Assembly (NCBI GenBank): GCA_021527695.1
Contig: JAKFAO010000004.1
Coordinates: 1,033,001-1,097,000, forward strand
Reading direction: 5' to 3'
Length of the DNA: 64,000 bases
Source of the DNA: Naematelia aurantialba
Taxonomy: Eukaryota; Basidiomycota; Tremellomycetes; Tremellales; Naemateliaceae
Part shown: one piece after another, positions 1 to 10,305 of the stretch
Layout: each line of letters begins with the position of its first letter
Numbering within the stretch: position 1 is the first letter of the stretch
The notes under the pieces: model-generated
Told to the model about the DNA's origin: nothing
Database searches by the model: none
Seen by the model: only the letters and a program-made list of their open reading frames with translations
Made by a program: the position numbers and the translations under genes

Positions 1-227
1 AGTAATTCAGAAACGCCAAGAGGGCGGCGGGGTCCGCCTGTCTGGTTTCAAGTTTGAAGCCGAGATTTCAGAGCTCGGGCCGCTGGTCGACTTGGTCGTC
101 TGCAGGATACAGGAGCCGCCATAGTGCAGACATTACTCTTGCAGCATCTTGCATCACAGCGCTGGACCGGGAGACGGGGGTCTGTTCCTGCCGCCTCTGT
201 GCGTTCTGTTGGAGTGAGAGCGCAGTC

Positions 228-1511
228 ATGTCTGGAGGGAAATACGTGCCGCCCTCTCGACGGGCAGGCTTCGTGCCCTCTCTTGCATCCGCTCCTCCCG
301 CCTCTGCGATACCGCGCAGCCGCCTCCCGCCGGCACATGGCACCGGCTCCGACCTCCAAACGTACACTATCGACGTTCTGTCTGAGCACTTCCAGCACCC
401 CCAAGATTCCACCATCACCTTCTTCTCCCATCCCGCTCTTAAGCGGCCACCGCGCGAGCCGCTGCGATACGACCCCGCCCGACCACCCGAGGCCACGCCG
501 CTGCCCCCGTCCCCGCCGCCCCCGCCGCCAGCACACATCCTGAGCCATCTGGTGAGCTACGTGTGCATCTTCCCAAACGCGCACCCGGCGTGGGACGAGC
601 GCGGCGAGCTGTGGACGCATACCAATGCGGACAAGTTGGTCGAGGACTGGGAGGGCCAGAAGCGAAATTTCGGCAGGCCAGTGCCGGTATTCAGGATGGT
701 GCGGGGCAGTAGGGTGGACTTTGGGTTCTACGGGTGGTGGTGAGTGTTCTGTCTGCTCCATTCGCGAGGTGGTCGATCTCCAGGTATTCGCTTCGTATGC
801 TCTACCCCCATCCTCTGTCGATCTCCTTGCCGTCTATTCCTGACTGCGCTCTCTCAGTATCTTCCACCCCATCATCACGCTCTTCATGTATCCACCCGTG
901 GCGCCGATCGCTCACGCACAGGCTCATTCAATCCCTCCAAGTCATTCCCGCCGGCTCGGCCGAGCTGATCCGCATGCTCGAAGCGAAGGAAGTTGCCAAG
1001 GGTGAGCTCTGCCCGCCACCTCTCTCCTCTCTACTGTCCACTGCCATCTCTCCCTCTCTCCTCCCTCTCTCCTCCCTCTCTCCTCCCCTCTCTCCTCTAT
1101 CCTCCCCTCTGTCCTCCCTCTGTCCTCCCTCTGTCCTCCCTCTCTCCTCCCCTCTTTCACGTCTCTGCTGTCCAACACTCTCCCGCCTGTGTCCATTATC
1201 CCCGCTCAAGGCACAACCGCTGACATCCCGCAGGGTTCGGCAGCAGGCAAGGCAGGACAGCAGCCGCCTGGGCGCACTCACTCAACACGACGTGGATAAA
1301 GCTCACGCTCGCTCGTGCGCCGCCGGTTGGGGAAACGTACACCGAGTTGAAGGACCCCATGACGCTGCGAGGTGGGAAGGGCGGCGAGGTGGAGAGATAT
1401 CTCCTGGAGGTTGGGGGACTGGATGACGAGGTCGCGATGCTGGAGGGCGAGGGAGCGGATGAGGAGGTCGCTACTTTGCAGGGCGAGGGGCTGGATGCGC
1501 TCGCTACGTGA
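228..1511 (+). CDS. Unrecognised protein with KYVPPSRR N-terminus, 3 exons
   Basis: I do not recognise a family. The model uses exons 228-739, 922-1001 and 1234-1511, which join in frame to about 289 aa. The start is the ATG giving MSGGKYVPPSRRAG, an N-terminus of the kind seen in DED1-like and other RNA-associated proteins, but no helicase domain follows. A proline run (about residues 85-105) precedes a compact middle segment rich in W, F and R (VFRMVRGSRVDFGFYGWW), which looks like a folded domain. The C-terminus is acidic with a repeated EGEG-type pattern. Donors are gtgagt and gtgagc, and acceptors are cag. The start of exon 2 is uncertain because another cag acceptor lies at about 857. 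Intron 2 is a long C/T-rich tract. The gene converges on the SDR gene. Coding status is fairly sure; function is unknown. Confidence 0.6.
1020..1165 (+). repeat. C/T-rich microsatellite in intron 2 of the first gene
   Basis: Imperfect ctctcctcc / ctgtcctcc units fill most of the 232-nt intron. The pyrimidine-rich strand is the sense strand of the host gene. Confidence 0.85.
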
Positions 1512-1926
1512 AGGGGTTGAACGACGAGCTGGCTTCTTGGACGTGGGTGATTGTGAGTCGACGATGAGGTCGCCAGTCTGGAGGCTGGATTGAGCCGCAG
1601 CTAGACCAGCGGCGCGAAAACGTGACGGCATGGCGCTGAGCGTCGATGTTGGACGAGACAAACATTTCAATGTCAATAGCATTCTAGTGAAACACTAATA
1701 GACCCGCCGGCCATCTGTAAATACCATCTACCATGCATGTGCATAGCCCCGGCTCCCAAGTCGACTCGCATCCACGTCTGCACGATAACTACGAGCCACC
1801 AACGAGCTTTACCAACGAGCCTCACCAACGAGCCTCACCAACGAGCCTCACCAACGAGCCTTACCAACGAGCCTTGCCAACGAGCCTTACGAGCGTCAAC
1901 ATGACCATTACGGCGCACCCGCGCAC
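1512..1926. repeat. Convergent intergenic region with a 12-bp tandem repeat
   Basis: This 415-bp spacer separates two convergent stop codons. At about 1796-1890 it holds roughly seven imperfect copies of a 12-bp unit, accaacgagcct, ending just before the SDR stop, so it probably lies in that gene's 3' UTR. I see no gene or RNA here. Confidence 0.75.
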
Positions 1927-2938
1927 CTAGTTGATCGTGTATCCGCCATCGACGACCCACGCTGCGCCCTGGACGAAGCTGGCCCTCTCGCTGCAGAGGA
2001 ACAAGACGACGTCGGCGACCTCGGCGGGCTTGCCGACGCGGTTCATGGGCGCCAGCGCGATCGAGTGCGAGAGGTCCATCGGCGCCTGGCCGGGCGCGGG
2101 CGCGCTGTTCGCGCTGAGCATGGGCGTGTCGATGATCCCGGGGCAGACGGCGTTGACGCGCACGAGGTGCGGCGAGTAGTCGATGGCGTCGCACCGCGTG
2201 AGCCCGATGACGGCGGACTTGGACGCGCAGTAGATTGCTGGGGGGCGGTGGGGTTAGTGCCAAAGCTGGACTGGAGGTTGAAAGAGGGAAGAGGAGAGGA
2301 CAGAGGAGAGAAGAGAGAAGATAGAGGAGAGAAGAGAGAGGAGAGAAGAGAGAAAAGAGAGGAGAGAGAAGAGAGAGGAGATAGAGGAGATGGAAAACCT
2401 CACGGGCACTGGGCCGTCCGACCACGCCGAGCTGGCTCGCGATATTCACAATCGCGCCCCGCTGCTGCCTGACGCCTCCGTACCCTGCGCGCTCTCTGAC
2501 CTGCTGGGCCTTCATGATCTCCAGCTCTTGCCTTGAGCACAGCCAGAGCCCTCTGTAATTCACGCCGTTGATCCTGTCGAAATCCGCCACCGCGCTCTCC
2601 GTCGACGGCTGGTTGTTGCCCACGATACCCGCGCAGTTGACCGCGTAGTCGAGGCGCCCAAACGCCGCCCGGATGCGCCCAAACAGCTCGTCCACGAACG
2701 CCGGGTCCGACACGTCCCCCGCCACAGGGAGCACCGTCGTCCACGCCCCAGACGCCTGCGCCAGCGCCTGCAGCGACGTCACGGTCCAGTCGAGCGTCGC
2801 CGCATTCACGTCGGTCACGATGAGCTTCGTGCACCCCGCACGGAGGAACGCGTGCGCCACGGCAGAGCCGATACCCGTGCCCCCGGCGCCTGTGACGAGC
2901 GCGACCCCGGGAAACTCGGTCGGAGGGAGGACGCTCAT
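1927..2938 (-). CDS. Classical short-chain dehydrogenase/reductase (SDR), 2 exons
   Basis: An NAD(P)-dependent oxidoreductase of the classical SDR family; the substrate cannot be told. The exons (2404-2938 and 1927-2237) join to about 281 aa, the usual size. The cofactor motif near residue 16 is TGAGGTGIG, one residue longer than the common TGxxxGxG. NCAG stands in for NNAG. The catalytic Ser is in IVNIASQLG and the Tyr/Lys pair is in PIYCASKSAV, which is made only after splicing (donor gtgagg, acceptor cag). The sequence ends with the family's typical AAWVVDGGYTIN. In the unspliced frame the ORF runs on past the donor into unrelated sequence, so the splice is needed. The intron is almost entirely GA repeat on the + strand. 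A cytosolic location is likely, as no signal peptide is visible. Confidence 0.9.
2238..2403 (-). repeat. SDR intron made of GA microsatellite
   Basis: The 166-nt intron holds about 110 nt of agaggagag-type repeat on the + strand, which is C/T on the sense strand of the gene. Confidence 0.85.
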
Positions 2939-3303
2939 GCTCGCCTCCGAGGGATGCGATTTAGGGAGTCTAGTGGGTCCAGTCGCTGATCACGGGCCCG
3001 GTCACGGTCAAGACGGATGGGTCACTTCACTGATCGAGAGGTCAGTCAACGACAAGACGCTCAGTTAATCGTCCCGCTGACAGCCACTCGAGAGCTCAGC
3101 CGATGCCGGGTCAGCTAGATAGATTAGCGGTTGCGGGTAACAATCCCGATGCGAGTCGGGAATTGCTCCCGTCCTCCCAGGCACCGATATCACCACGTGC
3201 ACCACAGTAAGACACGCAGGAGACTAGGAGAGCGCATGCATACACGCGCATATAGAATGACAAGTTCTCATCCATGTCCTCATCCATGTCCTCAGCCATG
3301 TCC
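2939..3303. other. SDR upstream region / HAT1 downstream region
   Basis: A 365-bp spacer between two genes in tandem on the minus strand, likely holding the SDR promoter. A degenerate 12-bp repeat (tcctcatccatg) at about 3267-3306 runs up to the HAT1 stop codon. No conserved regulatory site was recognised. Confidence 0.5.
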
Positions 3304-5567
3304 TCATCCAAAGGTCATGGCTAGTATCCTATCATAGTCCTCGACGACCGAGTCATACGTCCGAGCCAGCCCCTCTTTTCGTTCCTCCGGCGTCGATTGG
3401 AACATGGACACCTGTGCGCAAACATCAGACATGCACATGAAATAATGATCAGACATACATAGTTGAAGCGGTACAGCCTCGCCTTGACCTGTATTCTGTA
3501 GGCCTTGACTTTGGCCGGGTCGTTCCGGTCCAGCTGCTTGAGGAGGAGCATCTCGAGCAACCGGTCGAACTGCCGCTGCACACCACATCAGCTGCCAAGA
3601 TCGGGCGCCGGTTCTGAAAGGGCGGGCGTATTTCAAGAGAGGACGGCCCGGTGGTCCCAGTAGAGGTTTAGCGCACCTGAGCGATCTTGTGCTTCTTCCG
3701 GACTTGCAGCTCCCATTTCGCCCGCTCCCCACGCAAGCCACTGCCAACGCCCTCCAGAAAGCCTGGATCATCCATGATACCAGCTTTGACAAGGTACTTC
3801 AGATCGTTCCGATCTCTCAGCTCGTCAAACGCTTCCGAGGGATCTTCGACCGTCAACTCGGCTACCTCTGGCCGGGCGAGCATGTGCTGGAACAGCGTCG
3901 AGTATAGTTGGGCTAAAATGCACATCAGTGATGAGGTGGGGAACGGCAGGCGAGGAAACCCACAGCCGTGGCCGTGGCCTTGGTACGGTGGGAGAATGAC
4001 GAATTGGCTAAAGCCATCAGCTTTATGCAGACTTAGGGGAGTAAGCTGACCTCAGGCGGAGACGGACAGAGTCGGGATAGCACCAGAATGGATACACTGA
4101 GGTATACCCCACAAAATGATATGTGAAGATCTCGGTGCCAGGCCGCCTGCGCCGCTCGTACCTGTGGCCGTCAGCTTGATCCCGTCCTAGTCCGTAAGAC
4201 GAAGCTGACAGGACAATGAACTCCCAAGCGTCTTCATCTTCCTGTGTGACTGTCAGCCTATCCCTGTCACATATGTGCTGGTCGACCTGCCTGGACATAG
4301 CTCCCCCCTTCGATATAGAGGAGGATGAACAGCTGCATCCTCCTGTGATACTCTTTGAATCCGGGCGTCTCCCACGTCGCCTGATTTGTCAGGTTATCTG
4401 AATAGCTGTCCATGCGCCTAAACTCACTCGATACGTCTCAAATACCACAGCATCCTCACTGTCCTCACTCAATTCTTCGGCTTCTCCGTCCTTTCCATTC
4501 ACCGCCGGCATACCATTACCCTTGCCCTTGGCCGTGGTTTTTCCTTTCCCCTTTCCCTTTGTTTCTGGAGACGCTCTGCGTACATACGAGCCGAGCTTCT
4601 CCCCTAGTGGCCGAAAGCTCGCTGCGTCCGCTTGCACGGTATCCCGGAAGGCGTCGTCGCTCTTGGTGTAGTCGGGAGGGATGAATTTGTACAGCGCTGC
4701 CTCGACGTCGTCGGGCGGGGTGAGCGCGGTGGGGTCGAGGCGGGCGTCGTAGCTGATGTCGAGGAGAGTCTTGAGCGACCCCGAGGCGAATGACAGCTGC
4801 AGTGGGGTTAGGAGGGCGTCAAACAACAGAGACGTCAGGAGGGTGCTCAATGAACAGAGACGTCAGGAGGGCGTCAATGAACAGAGACGTCAGGAGGGCG
4901 TCAATGAACAGAGACGTTAGGAGGGCGCCAATGAACAGAGACTTAGGCGAAGTTGGAAAAACCACGATAGGAGACATAGACAAGACGCCGAGACAAGCAG
5001 GAGAACAAGGAGATATGGGCCAAGGACGAGAACACACCTTGACCTCTAAGGCTTTATACCCAAAGATCTTCTCCTCCTCCCCAAAGATGGGATACGTGAA
5101 TGCGGGATGGAACGGCTCGAGAGCGCGGCGTTCCTCGTCGTGCAGCGCTGCGGAGTCTGCGGGGGTGCGCACTGCGATGAGTTAGGCGTGGTGCGGTTGG
5201 GAAGAAGGTAAGGATAAAGGGAATGATGAAGGAAGAAGGAAGAAGGGAAGAAGAGAAGGATGAAGGATGAAGGATGAAGGATGAAAGATGAAGGATGAAG
5301 GATGACGGGGAAGGGGTGATAGGAAGGACAATGGAAGAAGGAAGGAAGAAGGAGGAAGAAGGAAGAAGGAAGAAGGAAGAAGGAAGAAGGAAGAAGGAAG
5401 AAGGAAGAGGAAGGACCAGTGTATCAGGGTGGATAGAGGACGAAGGACGAAGGAGCGGAGGGCGAACGAAGGACCAGGAGAAGACAGAGCCGGAACGGGC
5501 ACGCACCAAGCTCGATGCTCAGCGCCTCGTTGGAGTCCACCAGCCATTCCGCCACGTCAGCCGACAT
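3304..5567 (-). CDS. HAT1: Histone acetyltransferase type B catalytic subunit (Hat1), 10 exons
   Basis: Type B enzyme that acetylates newly made histone H4 with a Hat2-type partner. The spliced protein is about 433 aa. Family marks in order are: WLVDSNEALSIELV (exon 1), FTYPIFGEEEKIFGYKAL, an EYHRRMQLFILLYIEGGSYV block, YERRRRPGTEIFTYHFVGYT, YPDSVRLRLSQFVILPPYQ, the GHGHGS acetyl-CoA loop, then VEDPSEAFDELRDRND and a C-terminal helix. Exons: 5507-5567, 5038-5171, 4428-4796, 4291-4380, 4210-4241, 4051-4161, 3964-4007, 3677-3912, 3459-3575, 3304-3411. A KGKGKGK-rich insert interrupts the N-terminal domain at about residues 120-140. The intron after GGSYVQ can be read as GC-AG, giving family spacing, or as GT-AG with four more residues. 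Introns 1 and 2 carry a microsatellite and a minisatellite. No frame break was seen. Confidence 0.94.
4828..4955. repeat. 27-bp minisatellite in HAT1 intron 2
   Basis: About 4.5 copies of a 27-bp unit (core gacgtcaggagggcgtcaat followed by gaacaga) lie inside intron 2. Copies differ by a few substitutions. Confidence 0.85.
5213..5415. repeat. GA-rich microsatellite in HAT1 intron 1
   Basis: gaagga, gatgaag and aggaaga units on the + strand, hence C/T on the sense strand of HAT1. They fill most of the 332-nt first intron. Confidence 0.85.
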
Positions 5568-6090
5568 GCTGCTACCTAGTGTGTCGTCCGAGCTCCCAAG
5601 GGTTAGACGTATGGCTGCCGGGGCAAGCTGGACAGTAGTGTGACGAACAACGAACGAACGACGAACAACCAATAACGAACAACTAACAACGAACAACGAA
5701 CAACGAACAACGAACAACGAACAACGACGTCGGACGAAGCGCGCTCAAAATGGTGCACGCGTCAGATGTGGCACTAGCACTCACCTCACACTCCCACTGG
5801 CAGTGACACTCGCACTCACACCCCCTGGCACTGACACTGACACGGACATGACTCTGAACTGACACGAACCTGACTCTGACACCTTGCTGAGCACGAATCC
5901 CATTACCCAATTATGGAATATACAACGCCATCATACGCATGCGAGTAATCGTCCTCGTAGACTCGACCAGTCTGGTCTCCATTCCCAGCCTCCACAGGCC
6001 ATTGCGCCTCCATCACAGCACCGCTGCTAAGCTCCGTAGCCGGCTCCATTGCGGCCAGCATGACGGCTTGCTCACGCTCCATCGCGGCCA
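5568..6090. other. HAT1 upstream region with aacgaac repeat
   Basis: A 523-bp spacer. At about 5640-5728 it holds imperfect gaacaac/gaacgaac units. At about 5770-5880 there is a cactgac/cactcac-rich stretch. It should contain the HAT1 promoter and the end of the next gene's transcript. No gene was seen. Confidence 0.55.
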
Positions 6091-8495
6091 CTACGGCTCG
6101 TACCGCGGCAGAAACATCAGCCGAGGCACCTCCCTCTCCGGCTCTACGTGCGCGCCACTCTCGTGCCGCACTCCACCATCGCTGCGGGGTACGTCGTCCC
6201 CACTGCGCTCTTCATCGTCCACAGCGCGCTCTTCATCGTTCACAGCGTGCTCCTGCTCCTGATCCTGCGCCTGCGCCTGTGCCTGCACCTGCTCACCCTC
6301 CTGCTCCTGTACATGCTCCCGCTCCTGCCCCTGCATCTGCACCGGCTCATCCTGAGCCTCGAGCTGTACATCCACCCCAGACTCAAGCGCCGGCACTGCC
6401 GCCGGCACCGACGATACCGATGCGCGATCTAACACCTCCACCTCCACCGCATCTCCATCCCGGTCGTCCTCTTCTGGCGGGAGGGGCGGGGCCGACGGCG
6501 CGTTCGACGCGGACCGATGCACGCCCGGAGGAGCAGACGGCAGCAGCTGCAGGACCCTGGCGTCGGAGGTGGGCGGCGCAGAGGGAAGCAGCTGCAGTTC
6601 GCCCAGCTGCTCGTGTGTGCCCACATCGTGCTCGTCAGTCGGGGCCGCCATCGACGATGGCATCGACAAAGGCATCGACGTCGACGTCGACAAACGCATC
6701 GGCAGAGACATCGGCAAAGACGTCAACATCGGCAAAGGCACAGACGGCCGCAACGACCGATGAGACACCTGTTGCGGCGGTGCGGGGATATCAGGATGCA
6801 CCGGCCCGCGATGTAGCGGCGTGGACCACCGAGGTGACAGGTGCTCCACGATGTCCACGCGCTCAAAGCCCTGCTCGTCGACCTCGACATGCGGTGCTGA
6901 CGGGCCCGACTCGCCCGTCCCCGTATCGCCCGTCCCCGTATCGCCCGTCCCCGTCCCCGTCTCGTCCACTTCCTCGAGGGGTACTCGAGGGGGCGCGGAC
7001 GCCCCCAGCCGCAGTTGCTCCAGGACGCGCTTATCGTCTGTGGCGATATGGCGCACCCGGGCGTCGTCGTTGTCCTCGAGCGCGGGCGCGCGCATGCGCT
7101 GTTTCCCGTCCGAGCGCGACGCGACGGCGAGCGCGACCTCCGACTCCTCGGTAGCCGGGGCGGGGTAGTAGCCCGGCGCCGTGGTCTTCTCCGTGCCGTG
7201 GCCATGCACCGATGGCGAAGGCGGCTCGGCATCGGCGCCTAGGTGGGCGCTGGGAGACGCCGGCTGGGCGGACAGGGCCAGGATGTGCAGGCTCCGCACA
7301 GAGGCGGGGCGGTATGCAGGGGGGAAGTAGGGGGCTGTAGATTGGGGAGGGTCGGATTCTGGTCCTGGTCCTGGCTCCGGCTCGTCCGACGAGTGATTCT
7401 GAGAGGTGGGCGACGACTCGGACGTGCGTTCGACGCTGGGTCGCGCGCTCTCCGCTGAGCGGGTCGAACGCAGGCTTTCGGTCGATCTCCGCCGAAGCTC
7501 GTGGGTCGGCACCTCGATCGGCTCGTCCGCCTTGGTCTCTAGCACCTGATCGTCTGCTCGCCCCCCGTCTCCGTCGTCCTCGGTCCCGCCCTTTGGCTTC
7601 CTGCGCCGCCTCAGTCCCGCGTTCCACCGCTTGACCTTTGTCCGCACAAACGACGTCTCCTTACCGCGCCTGCGCGAGCGGTGCTGCTTCTCCAGCTCGG
7701 CGAGCTGCTCCTTGAACGCCGCCTCGGCTGCCGTGCCATTGATGTTTTCCTCGGTCAACCCCGCGGCGACTAGAGCTTTGCGCCGCAGACGATCTGCCTG
7801 CCGCCTGGCCTTCCGATGCGCCTTGCGACGGTTGAGCGTGATGCTGTTGGTGTCAGCGGCATTCCTGCCAGTCAGAGGCACAGGTGGACTGACAAGATGA
7901 TGAACACGACAATGACAATCGCGAGGATGCACGACGCGACGGCAATGAGCGGTATGCGATAGATGCTCGTTCGGTTGGACGTGACGCCCCATCTGGACTG
8001 ATCAGCCTGATTCGTTGTACATGCAGCTAGGGCCTACCCTGTCGGCAATGCGTCGGCGACGGCAAAGGTGGAAGAGGAGGTGGCGACTTCGTCGTCGTTG
8101 AGCTGCCTGTCGGTGTTGCCCGCTTGGCGGCCATACAGCGACCAGGCATCGTCGATTTTGGACCACGAGCCGTCTTCGATCTGGGTGAGGACGTAGGGGA
8201 GGCTGCGTTCGTCGAGCGTGATAGGCGCAGCCGTTGCGATGGACAGCTGCGAGACGGCCTCTGGGTAGGCGATGGCGGCGCGAGGTGCGACCGTGGGTGT
8301 GGGTGTGGGGAAGGCCCGCGCTCTCCCTCGTGTCGGAGGGGGCGCGGCGTGGGCGGTCGGAACGGATACTGACATGGCCAGCAGAGGCGCGAGGGCGAGT
8401 GCATTGGAGCTGGCGTGCCGCCGCCGTCGCGGTCGTCGTCGCCGTCGCCGTCGATGACCAGCAGTGGTAGCAGTCTCCGCTTGACGTCCGTCCAT
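6091..8495 (-). CDS. Type I membrane protein with PSAP and PPxY motifs in a long tail, 3 exons
   Basis: Not assigned to a named family. Exons 8038-8495, 7894-7992 and 6091-7864 join in frame to about 776 aa. The chosen ATG (8495) gives a basic N-terminus followed by a hydrophobic run ending PTAHA, like a secretion signal. The small ectodomain has an NRT sequon. One transmembrane segment (about residues 165-187, IAVASCILAIVIVVFIIL) is formed by exon 2. A basic stop-transfer stretch follows (NRRKAHRKARRQADRLRRK). The roughly 590-residue tail is low complexity and holds PPAY, LPRY and four PSAP motifs. By known biology PPxY binds Rsp5/Nedd4 WW domains and P(S/T)AP binds the ESCRT-I subunit Vps23, so a trafficking adaptor is a reasonable inference. 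The 5' end is uncertain: the frame stays open to 8837. Confidence 0.65.
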
Positions 8496-10305
8496 TCTTC
8501 GACCATGTCGATTTGCCGATTCCGCCAGTGGTGTGATCGCGATATCGTCCCCGCTGGGACCCCTTTCCATTCTCTCGAGATCGTCCAGTGTGATCCTAGA
8601 CGGGCCGGCCACGGCTCTCCTGTCAGCCCGACCTTGAACGCCAGTGCCGACGCCGACCGTGAGTCCTGCTGCGACCACAATACCACCAACGCCAACGTCG
8701 ACGCCGACGCCAATGCCCTCCGCCTCGTGGTATATATCATCCCAAATCATCCCCGCGAGCCCATTCGTGCAGCGGCCCAACACCTGGTCCCACACTGACC
8801 CAAGATAGAACCACGGCCCGAGTGGGGGTCCAACCAAGGCTGAGGCAGCAGGCGGACGAGTATGCAGGGTATGCAGTGGAATGCAAAGCGGACAAGGGAT
8901 GGAGAGTGAAAGCGGGCCCAGTGGTATTTTTAGGCACTGTGCGTAAACGGCGATGGATTCGAAATACGCCCCTCGGATGTCTCGTTTGCGCTCGCAGTTT
9001 CAGAGGCTTGAGGGGCGGTCGCTGTGTCGAGTGGGCGGCGGACAGCGTGCAGCGTGCAGCGGGCGGCGGGCAGAAGCGTCGGCGTGTCGATGGAGACGAC
9101 AGACTCGATGTGAAGCAGTGCACCAGTGTAGACAAGCAGAAGAGCAAAGGGAACGAGGACGCCAGGTATAGCTTTCGCTGGTGCCTCTTTTAGATGGGTG
9201 CCTCCTTTCGGTCCGAGGGAAAGGTGGGGGAGCGGATTCGATGGGGCTGTCGACGCTGACGCTGTCGGTGTCGGCGTCGGTGTCTGTCGGTGTCGGCGTT
9301 GTCGTTGTCGTCGGTGTGGTGTAGTCGAGGTCGAGGACGAGGACGGTCTGGACTCCAGTGTCAATGTCGCACTTTGCCCCTGTTCGCTCGTCGTGCGTGT
9401 ATGTGGTGTGAGAACGCCGGGCCGTCGTCGTCGCGGAACAAGTCACGACAGCGCACTTGAGGATGGGGCGATTGAATCCAAAAGGAGCGTCCGAAAAGCT
9501 ACTATACAAAAGCCGAGAGTTGCCCAAATACAAAGGCGACAGGACGAGCACACCCAATACCCAAAATGCCCTGCGGAAGGAGAATTGCCCAAAGTGGAAA
9601 TGTCTTGTTTACGGCGCCACCGCTCAAAATAAACCCAGCGCGGAGTATGCGACGAGGGCTGAGCAGGCGTCTACCAAATATATCGGGACGACTCACTCCC
9701 CCCCAAATGGTACATTCCACTGCCGCTCGTCTACTAGGGAGCAGGCGGGGGTGACTTCAGCACCACCGCTGTGCGGAGGATGGCTTCGGGACTCCCGCGG
9801 CACATGCTGCGAGGAGATCGGCTGGCAGTCACCCCGAAATCTCATACTAATCCGGCTATGCACGAGGTATAGAGTTCCCTAGCTCTCGCTTACTTTATTG
9901 CTTGCACTTGCCGCCCAATTGGTCTTCATATAGAATCAGTCCTCTTCATATGCCCTGATATGTGACCGGCACGCTACCGTCCAGCTCAGTAACGGCACAA
10001 GTCATCAGCCACTACTTCCGTGGGACGAGACCTGCGGAGAGCCCAAGCCGTACTTGGTCACTCTAGTTACATCATGTCACTTGAGATCACTTGCAGGTCA
10101 CCCGAGTCACGTGAGGTCACTTGATGTCTGGAGGTCACTTCAGGTCACTCGGAGATCACTTTGATTCACTCGGAGATCACTTCAGGTCACTTGGAGATCA
10201 CTTTGATTCACTTGGAGATCACTCCAGGTCACTGATCACTTCAGGTCACCTGAAAAATACGTTGTTACTCAAAGATACACATGATGCATGCTGCTTCCAA
10301 AGCCA
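8496..10305. other. Long gap: possible unresolved 5' exons and a repeat
   Basis: This 1.8 kb lies between two tandem minus-strand genes. At 8496-9364 the minus strand has coding-like stretches, including a hydrophobic segment (PGVLVPFALLLVYTGALLHI, near 9100) and GPWFYLGSVWDQVLGRC (near 8800). They can be joined by a gtattt donor and a cag acceptor. They could be upstream exons of the membrane protein or a separate small gene; I cannot decide. A tatata box-like site lies near 8731. A ggtgtcggcgtc-type repeat lies at about 9255-9325. From 9650 to 10070 I see nothing. Confidence 0.3.
10080..10255. repeat. 21-bp tandem repeat downstream of fumarase
   Basis: Alternating 21-bp units of the types ggagatcacttcaggtcact and ggagatcactttgattcact, about seven copies, decaying at both ends. 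It is a tandem array without spacers, so not CRISPR. Confidence 0.8.

Noticed and set aside
6060..7154. 364-codon plus-strand ORF opposite the membrane protein tail
   Set aside because: It is a shadow in GC-rich low-complexity sequence; the minus-strand reading has a membrane segment and spliced continuity.
10080..10255. CRISPR-like regular repeats
   Set aside because: Units follow each other without unique spacers, the host is a fungus, and no cas genes are near.
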